A stretch of 64,000 nucleotides of DNA. Origin: Petaurus breviceps papuanus. Taxonomy: Eukaryota > Chordata > Mammalia > Diprotodontia > Petauridae. Position numbers and translations under genes: made by a program. Positions 56,396 through 64,000 of this stretch are shown piece after piece; within the stretch, counting starts at the first letter, position 1, and each line of letters begins with the position of its first letter. The notes beneath the pieces were generated by a model. It did no database searches, was not told the DNA's origin, and worked only from the letters and a program-made list of their open reading frames with translations. Location: assembly GCA_028583685.1 (NCBI GenBank), contig JAMXIF010000042.1, forward strand, positions 19,087,666-19,151,665, given 5' to 3'.

Positions 56396-56657
56396 AAGAG
56401 GTATGCACATTGTACAATCACCCAGATAATAAATGTCAGAGGCAGGACTTGAACCCAGGTGAATGTGTATGTATGCACACTATTGAAAAGTTTGAAAATA
56501 GAAATTGTATCCTGAGGTTTTCTAGTCTTTGAGCTTGCTTATCTGTGTATTGAGGGCAATCTTAATCTGAACAATTCCTTGGCATGGGGAAAATTAATCC
56601 AGGTAACTTAATAGTTCATAGTTTTTGGAGGGGAGTGCTTGAGTCCTACCTCTTTTT

Positions 56658-56821
56658 TTATTAATTTTTTTTCCTTTTTGGAGGGCTATTGGGGTTAAGT
56701 GTCTTGCCCAAGGTCACACTGCTAGGTTTTTTGTGTGTTAAGTGTCTGAGGCCGGACTTGAACCCAGGTCCTCCTGACTCCAGGGACAGTGCTCTATTTA
56801 CTGCGCCACCTAGCCACCCCA
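56658..56821 (-). mobile_element. Short poly-A tRNA SINE, subfamily A
   Basis: T-rich tail, 'tattggggttaagtgtcttg', 'ggacttgaacccaggtcctc' and 'ctgcgccacctagccacccc'. A 16-bp duplication, agtcctacctcttttt, lies at 56642-56657 and 56822-56837. Confidence 0.9.
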
Positions 56822-57539
56822 AGTCCTACCTCTTTTTAAATATAGAGTTCAGACTCAGCAAATCATCAGAGTTGACAAAAGTAAATAGAAAGCATGCCAA
56901 TACCTAGCATGCCGGACTCAAGAATTAAAGTTGCTCCAGCTGCAGATTCCAAATCCTGGCAGAATCTACCAATATATCTTAGACAGAAATATGATACCAC
57001 AAAAGTACAGAAATATGACTGCAAAAACCCTGTTCTACCTCAGTCAAAATACTGACTTTTTTTTTCTTTTGACAGTGGTTTTCTCTTCATTATTCATGGA
57101 ATAGAAAGTGATTAAACCTCACAGTAATAGTCAGGGTACAGATTCAATAATGATCTTTATTTCTCCTTCTCTCATAAGCCTATCATAATTTTTATGTTCT
57201 TGAAACACATGACACCATCAGGTGCATCCTTCACAATGGTGACAACAGAATGGTCAGAACGGTTGCTTCAGAGCGAGACCTAACTTCCTGCCTGAGTAAG
57301 ATGTCCTACTGACACATTGGATCCTATAGCCACGTGTTAGTGCAAGCACACTATTGTTACTGCAGACTTAATATCCCTAACTGTTCCTTCAAAAATATGA
57401 AATTAAATGAAATGCCATTATGGGTTAGTTTCATGATATATGTTATGACTGGACAATATAGCTCTAGTGTTATGTTTGGATATGAGGTATTAATGAGTTG
57501 ATTTGTTGTTGGCTATATCTGAAGAAATTTACATGGTAT

Positions 57540-57700
57540 AGTAGATATGACATGAAACTTAAGGTGGAAAAATGTGATCTTGAATCTCAAACTATGCCTA
57601 CTAGCTGTAAAATCACTTAATTTTAAAGACAAGTCACTTAACCCCTCAGAGTTTTCAACTGTAAAATGGGTAATAACCTTTCGGATATCAGAAATGTGAT
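57540..57700 (+). mobile_element. tRNA-derived/CORE SINE, diverged
   Basis: 'atgtgatcttgaatctcaaa', 'acaagtcacttaacccctca' and 'ttttcaactgtaaaatgggt' show the CORE part. Confidence 0.55.
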
Positions 57701-57714
57701 ACCATATGAAGAGA

Positions 57715-57950
57715 GAGTCCAACTAGTAGACTGAGTCCTGGCCTTAAAAGCAGGAAGACTTGAATTCATATCCCATCTCTAAAACTTACAAACTATATGA
57801 CTATAGGCAAATCACTTCATCTTTCTGACTCACTTTCCCCATGTGTAAAAACAGAATAACTATACTTGTGCTACATAGCTTAAGAGGTCATTTACTTCAT
57901 AAACCTGCAAATGCCAAAGAAATGTACTGTTTTTTATTTGACTGACAAAG
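57715..57950 (+). mobile_element. CORE-SINE (MIR/Mon-1 type), diverged
   Basis: 'gagtcctggccttaaaagca', 'gacttgaattcatatcccat', 'tatgactataggcaaatcac' and 'ataaacctgcaaatgccaaa' give the plus-strand order. Confidence 0.6.
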
Positions 57951-58069
57951 AAACTAATTTACAGTAATTGACTTTCTAGAGGATGCCAAGGTTTGCAAAA
58001 CACTTTATGTTAAAGAGGAAAGAGTTAACCAGAAGCCTCAGAAGGGAAGATTTGTCCAACTCAAATTTT

Positions 58070-59420
58070 CATTCTGCAATCTCAGCTGTTTTGCGTGAAA
58101 AAGAAACTTAATTATGACATTTCAATATTGAAAATAAAATTAGTTTGAATTTTATTCTACACTCTTGAAAGGAAATTATGTTCCATTTTTAACTAAGCAA
58201 GACAACTGTCGATTCATCTGTAAAGTGATAGCTAGTGTTATTTTTATGAACATCTAAGTATGGAGAAGGCCTCTCAAGGGCCTTCTGTTCTTGTGGGTGC
58301 AACTTGGCATTCAAAACTCATGTTTGCTCAAGCTTATGTGGACACCTGACTGTGCCATAGCTCAAACTATGCCAACCACCACCCATGTGCTCAGACTTTT
58401 AAATGACAATAAATATAGTAAATTATAGCAGAGCATCCTGACATTTTTAGTCATATTCACATATTTGTGCCTACAACTTGTGGATGGACTAAAAAAATGT
58501 TTATAGAATTTTCCTTGCCAGTTGAGCCAAAATATTTAGTGTTCTAAATATATTTAAGCCACATTCATTACATTTCCTGAAATATATATATATATATGCA
58601 TTACGTATTAATTTACTCTCAAATGTATTATTAGTACAGCATAAAAATCACATAATGAATTAAATTTTAAAGACTATATAACCAGCACAGTTTCACTGCT
58701 CTTTAAATGCCTCTGTCAAGGACTTAATTTAGATTTAATAAAAGAGTTATTATATTATTTATTTGATTATAAATATGCTAATGTAAATGCTATGCTATAA
58801 ATACTTCTACTAATTAAATACTAGCTAACTTATCGTGGGTTTATCTAGGTGCAACTAATATTTTATTAAGATGTATGAGTTGAAATTCAACAACTATGTT
58901 CTTACTAATCTCCCTATATTTAACAGGTAATAACCACATTATAGTCAAGTTACATTGAAATGCATTTTTTTTATTGAACGTTAGTTAAAAACCAATTCTT
59001 AGTAACTTATTTATGGGACCTCAACTGTTTAAGATATATTTATCTTAATAAAAATGGTTGTTATGCCCCAATAGATATTCATAACAATCCGTTGGTATTT
59101 AATTAACATATAATAACTCTCTCATTAAATCTAAATTAAACCCTTATTGGAAATACTCAATTTAAATAGTGTAACTGAAAAAAAATTACTCCAGAAAATC
59201 ATATTGACTTTATTGGCAAGGCTGGTGGCCTACAATGGCCTGTCTTATGGGAATTTAAAGTTGTTCAGAATAGTCATTGACATCCATATATTGAGACAAT
59301 AAGGCACCTATTTTAAAAAGTAATCAGAATGACATAATTTAGTTTAAAATTCCAATGCATTTCACTTAGCAATCATGAATGTCAGGGAAGCCTGAGCCCA
59401 GTGGGGCAATTCACTCTAGA
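58070..59420. other. Candidate conserved noncoding / enhancer-like block
   Basis: About 1.35 kb without any recognisable repeat, which is exceptional here. It is very AT-rich and dense in TAATTA/ATTA-type cores ('tttaattaacatataataac', 'cttctactaattaaatacta', 'aatgaattaaattttaaaga') with few homopolymers. The few CpGs are isolated (cttatcgtgggt, aatccgttgg, tgaacgttag). No open frame of note. Enhancer or ultraconserved-like function is inference. Confidence 0.4.
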
Positions 59421-59500
59421 AGAAGTCATAACTGATTTAAGGGGAGTGAACATGGGTTCAAAGCATTGGAAAGGATTCTTCTTTTTTTGCTAGTGTTAGC

Positions 59501-59680
59501 ATGAAGCACCTCCATCAGAACAAAACAACAATGCAATCAGTTTTCTTTGCTTGGGTTTCTTGGTGGTCCCTTATCATTTTGGCTCAGTTCTCTGGTAGAA
59601 CTTCTACAAGTGGTGAATTTCATCATTCATTTCTCTTACTCTTCTTGTCCTTTGATTCTCCCAGGCAAGAAATCAGTTGA
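59501..59680 (+). other. Short open frame with hydrophobic N-terminus
   Basis: ATG at 59501 opens a 59-codon frame: MKHLHQNKTTMQSVFFAWVS, then WWSLIILAQFSGRTS, resembling a signal anchor, and a stop at 59678. An acceptor-like 'tctttttttgctag' lies just upstream. No homolog recognised; may be chance. Confidence 0.12.
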
Positions 59681-60479
59681 TAAAACATAAAGCATTTTTG
59701 AATATGTTAGTCTGTAGATTGGGAATGACCTGTAGGTCACAAAATGACAAATTTTAATCACTGTTTTCAGCATTCTTTGTGTATGAAAAACACAAATTAT
59801 GTAGATGGGGGGGACAGAGCCAAAGACTAGATAGTATGCTAAAAATATATATTGCAATTCTCTTTCTTTATTTGGAAGCTTTTAGTCAATGATTTTGAAG
59901 CACTTTACAAACATTAAATGATTAGGCTTCTTAATAGCCCCGTGACACAGAGGAGTTAAAAGGAAACACTTCACTGCTAAAATGCAGACCTGTATTTATT
60001 TACTAGATTTTTAAAATTCACTTAGGAAGACTGCAGGCATTAAAAATCAATTTGAAATACAATTAAACTATTAGAGTATCCAAAAGAGATGAACAGCAAC
60101 ATTAAGTTGTGTCTATACATAGGCAAAATGAACAAGGGAGTTCAGGCAATCATCCAGACACTTAGGAAAAGATATCCTAAACTTTCATATAAGGAAACAG
60201 AGGATTTAGGCTTGAATTGTTCACATTGTTAGTCTCTACTCCATACCACTGACCTACCAGCACATCCATGGCAGCGGATACCCTTTCCACAAATCTCTAG
60301 TTTGGGGGGAGATATTTGAGACATTGAGAGGTTATAACTGGCTCATGCTTACACCACTACCATGTACAAGATGAAAGGTTTGTACCTAGATATTCCTAAC
60401 TATCTGGCCTTCTTTCACAATACCATAATGCCTTTCTGATCTAGACGTAATTTCAAAACAACAACAATAACCCACCAGG

Positions 60480-60660
60480 CTAGAAATCAAGAAGGCTTCA
60501 GATCCTGTCATATACTGTGACTTACTCTCTGTATGTTCTGTGAACTGAAAAAAGTCATGTAACCTCATTCAGCTTCAGTTTCCTCAACTATAAAATGAAG
60601 AAGTTTGACTTAGTCATCCCTAAGGTACCTTCCATTCCTAATTCTGTGATACTATGAACT
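60480..60660 (+). mobile_element. tRNA-head SINE with CR1/L3-type tail
   Basis: 'gtcatgtaacctcattcagc', 'tcagtttcctcaactataaa' and 'tccattcctaattctgtgat' show CORE and tail; the head is decayed. Confidence 0.65.
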
Positions 60661-60844
60661 TATGACATTAGTGTCAAAATGATCTGGTTTCTTAATTTGA
60701 AAAATTAAACTATTCCTAGAAAAACTAAATGACCAGAATTATATTGGTCTAAGTTATTTTCAAAATTTGCCCTCATTGGGTGTAGGGATGGGGGTGGCAA
60801 TGCTTGAATCTTATTCTCTTTGGAACTGATCCAAAGAGAGAAGA

Positions 60845-60870
60845 GATAGATAGACAGACAGACAGAAATA
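60845..60870. repeat. (GATA)/(GACA) short microsatellite
   Basis: 'agatagatagacagacagac' tract of about six units. Confidence 0.85.
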
Positions 60871-61720
60871 CATATATTCTCAGGTGGGTATAGAAATCTA
60901 TTTTACACAACAGGGAAATAGGAGGTGAAAGGGGTAAAGGAAGGGAGGAGAATGATTAAAGGAAGGGCAGATTAAGGAAGACAGTGGTCAGAAACAAAAA
61001 TTAAAGGTTTTCAAGAAGAAGCAGAATATAAAGAGAGAAGGATGGACAAAAGAAAATGGGATGAGAGAAGTACACAGTAATAATGACTGAGTGTGAATAG
61101 AAAGAGTGTACCTATCAAAATAGAAATGGATAAGAGAATGGATTGGAAACTGGAATCCAACAATCTGCTGTTCACAAGAGACACTTAAAACAGGCACATA
61201 CAGAGTTAAAATAAGGGACTGGAGAAGAATCAATTATGCTTCAGCCAAAGTTAGAAAGGCAGGATAGCAAGCAAAAATAGACTTAATTGAAAGTTATAAT
61301 TATGGAAACTGTATTTTGCTAAAAGGTATCATAGATAATGAAGTAATATTAAAAAATTACAGCAAGTTTTCTTCTGATAAAGACATCATCTTTCAATTAT
61401 TTAGGGAACTGAGTTGAATTTATAAAAATAACAGCCATTTCCCAATTGATAAATGGTCAAGGGATATAAACAGGCAATTTTCATAAGAAGTTAAAACTAT
61501 CTATAGTCACATTGAAAAAATGCTTTAAATCACCACCATTTAGAGAAATGGAAAATAAAATAACTCTGACAGACCACCTCACACCTATGGAAAATAGCCA
61601 GTACTGGAGGGGAAGAAGAAAAATAGACACTTTAAAGAACCATTGGTAGCTTTATGATCCAACTATTCTGGAGAACAATTTGGAACTATGTCCAAAGGGC
61701 TATAAAATGGTGCATCCCCT

Positions 61721-62890
61721 TGTGATAGTAATGGCAATTAAAGATTCCCCTGTATTGGCTTGGTTTTCAAACTGATTGTGTTAAAACCCAGAGTTTGTTA
61801 ATCCCACCTGTGGGATGGGCTTGTTGATGTGAAAAGAAAGTCCTGAACTGGGAGGAGCTGGTGATGTAGATTTGGAGAGACACTAGAGAGAGGCGGAAGA
61901 TCTTTTTGGAAGCAGCACCTCGTGGAGAGAGAGAGACTAAGAGAATTGCTGGTGGCCGCTTTGAATTGCCCTGGACTTTTGAGACCTGCCCCCTGAGCTG
62001 CCAAGGACTGAGGAGACATGGCTGTTTTGCTGGTACTTTGTCTGTCTGTTTTGATGTTATTTTGCCAGATTTGTCCACTGGTGAAAGACAGTCCTTTTGT
62101 TGAAGAAGTCCTGGAACCTGGCTGTTCGCTAAGAAGGCCTGCGACTGTCCTGCAGACAGAGAGTGAATACTGTCCACTGGTGAGGGACAGTACTGTTGTT
62201 GCAGGGGTCTGGAGACTGTCCTGCAGACAGAGTGAATACTGTCCACTGGTGAGGGACAGTGCTGTTGTTGCAGGGGTCTGGGAGCCTTTCTGTTGGTTCA
62301 GAAGCCCTGAAGAAGGATTTTCTTGTTGTATGTTTACAGAAATCCTGGGAGAGGGCTTTGCTAATGTGTTCAGGGGTTCTAGGACTGTTCTACTGACAGA
62401 GGATAAATTCATGAAGGGACTGGCAATGTATCTTGTGGCTTTGCTAAGCCTTGTCTCCCCAGGAACTAAGATTGCTGAGAACTTGCCTCGTGTCAAGATG
62501 AAGAAAAGACCTCCATTTGGGTATTAAGTGCTGTGTTTAAACTTGATGTAACTCTGGGGTAGATTCAATTGTGATCCAGGGGTGGGGAACTTTTGACCTT
62601 ATGTTTGGAAACTAATCTCCATTTGAGAAGAGGGGCTTTGTGGTGGACTTAATTAAGGTATAGCCTAGGGGTGGAGAAGTATTTAGAACAGAGACTTTGT
62701 AATTGATTGAATGATTGGAAGGTCCTGGGGTGGGGTAGTACTTTATTTAATCACACTTAGTAAATGCTGTATTTTGAATGATGTCATGTTTTGATCTTCT
62801 CTGTTCTGGGTTTGTTACTGAATAAAATAGAGAGCACCTATGCTGGTATTTTGAACCTGGGAAGTTGCCTTTGCTTGGTATTATATTACA
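61721..62890 (+). mobile_element. Solo LTR (~1.17 kb) inserted in L1
   Basis: Starts TGTGATAGTAATGGC and ends GGTATTATATTACA. A perfect 5-bp duplication, CCCCT, lies at 61716-61720 and 62891-62895, and excising the element restores L1 3' UTR order, so both ends are firm. AATAAA at 62821 lies about 65 bases before the end, as expected for an LTR. It contains a 71-bp tandem repeat. The 5-bp duplication fits ERVL-like or some other ERV classes. No internal viral sequence is present. Open frames in it (61767-62527, both strands) are not genes. Fossil, age younger than the L1. Confidence 0.88.
62143..62283. repeat. 71-bp tandem repeat inside the LTR
   Basis: Unit beginning 'gactgtcctgcagacagag' occurs at 62143 and 62214, nearly identical, with a more diverged third unit upstream (about 62072-62142, sharing 'gtccactggtga'). 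Confidence 0.85.
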
Positions 62891-64000
62891 CCCCTTTGGC
62901 CCAGCAATACCACTACTAAGTCTGTACCCCAAAGAGATCAAAGGGGGGGGAAAGACCTAGATGCACAAAAATATTTAGAGTGGGTTTTTGTTCTGTGTAT
63001 GTGGTAGCAAACAATTAGAAAGTGAAGAGATGTTCATCAATTGAGGAATGGTCAAAGATGTGACATATGATTGTGATAGAGTACTATTATATGATAGAGT
63101 ACTATTATAAGAAATGATGAGGGTGATGATTTTGGAAAAAAAAATATGGGGAGACTTATTTCAACTGATGCAAAGTAAGCAGAACCAGGAGATCATTGTA
63201 CATAGTAATCAAAATATTCCAATGATACTCAACTGTGAAAGATTTAGCTGCTCTAATCAGTGCAATGATCCAAGATAGTTCCAAAGGACTCATGGTGAAA
63301 AAATACTATACACTTCCAATGAGAGAACTAATGAACTCTGAAAGAAAACTGAAGTAAAATTTTTCACTGTCTTTTTCTTGCTTTTTATGACATGGCTAAC
63401 ATGGAAAAGTTTTGCACTATTTCACATGTATAATTGTTATCATCTTGCTTGCCTTCTCAGTGCATAGGAAAGGGGTGGAAGGGATAGAGAGAATTGGGAC
63501 CTCAAAAAAGTTAAAAAATAAATAACTAATAAATTTATTTTAAAAAAGATTTGCCCTTACAGCTACCTTTAAAATTCCATAAATTTAAGGGACATAGCAG
63601 AAATATATCCTCCAATACCAAGTGTTATTAGAAGGTGTATCATTTAGGGATTTATCATCTTAGGGCAATAAGTGCCAAGTTCTAAACTCCTAAATGCATA
63701 GTTGTATAAGGAACAGGCCTGGAAAAAGGGAGGAGAAATTGTGAGCAAAAGATTGTCAGATATTCTAGTCAGGGATCTCTGTGTGTTGGTTGACTGTGTC
63801 TATTGATTGCTTAAGGAGCAGACCAAAAATATGCTAATTTCTAATTGCTCACATCTGAGCAGATTAGTAGATTCTAGTTTCTGGAACAGAGCAAAAAAAA
63901 TAGACCACCTTAAAAGCAGCCTTTCTAAGAGTCTCATTGCACTTGAGACATCCTCAACCAGAGCCTAACAATATGATGAACTGGTATGGCATGAAAGCAA

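Larger units (their letters stand above)
61095..63545 (+). mobile_element. L1 LINE, internally deleted, split by an LTR
   Basis: 61095-61375 matches the ORF2 endonuclease region ('tctgctgttcacaagagaca', 'attatgcttcagccaaagtt'). From about 61380 the sequence jumps to the ORF2 C-terminus ('aattgataaatggtcaaggg', 'catttagagaaatggaaaat') and 3' UTR. The 3' UTR breaks at 61720 and resumes at 62891 ('tggcccagcaataccactac', 'tcatcaattgaggaatggtc', 'gcagaaccaggagatcattg') to an A-rich end near 63545. No complete frame remains. Confidence 0.8.

Overview
The window looks like nuclear DNA of a marsupial. It is AT-rich, has no dense gene content and is packed with interspersed repeats typical of marsupials. 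These are CORE-SINEs (MIR/Mon-1/THER1 kin), tRNA-headed SINEs whose tail resembles the end of RTE/BovB LINEs (MAR1 type), short poly-A tRNA SINEs (WSINE/WALLSI style), many L2 pieces in both orientations, CR1/L3 pieces, L1/HAL1 copies and LTR fossils. The species cannot be fixed from sequence alone; family names rest on remembered consensus sequences, not on a search.

Layout. 0-7 kb: L2, CORE-SINE and MAR1 fragments plus a solo LTR (4.0-4.5 kb). 7-9.5 kb: a minus-strand HAL1/L1 copy with ORF1 remnants. 10.5-13.5 kb: a decayed plus-strand L1 with a ~0.86 kb insert, preceded by a CR1/L3 scrap. 14-16.3 kb: an L1 3' end, then a small internally reduced endogenous retrovirus with both LTRs. 17-29 kb: SINEs, L2, CR1/L3 and microsatellites. 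29.9-30.6 kb: a repeat-free block that looks like a conserved noncoding element. 31-36 kb: L2/SINE mosaic, an LTR inside an L2, and a dimeric SINE. 36.3-37.1 kb: L1 3' end. 38-53 kb: a dense SINE/L2 mosaic, a second dimeric SINE (49.6-49.9 kb) and a long tetranucleotide repeat carrying a 10-N assembly gap (52.57 kb). 53.6-54.2 kb, minus strand: the best gene candidate, a terminal coding exon with splice acceptor, 51 complete codons, stop and a downstream AATAAA. 58.1-59.4 kb: a repeat-free, very AT-rich, enhancer-like block. 61.1-63.5 kb: an L1 split by a 1.17 kb solo LTR.

The window therefore reads as intergenic or intronic sequence holding at most the last exon of one minus-strand gene (rest expected to the right), plus several candidate regulatory blocks. 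The most novel observation is an Alu-like dimeric SINE: two loci carry the same head-to-tail fusion of two diverged arms, with one shared A-tail and perfect target-site duplications. Stretches over 300 bases where I recognise nothing: about 2035-2755, 5590-6700, 9500-10480, 17250-18865, 25090-26370, 28640-29860, 33140-34215, 37110-38290, 43380-44345 (apart from an AC repeat), 48900-49085, 50030-50640, 52640-53460 and 63550-64000.
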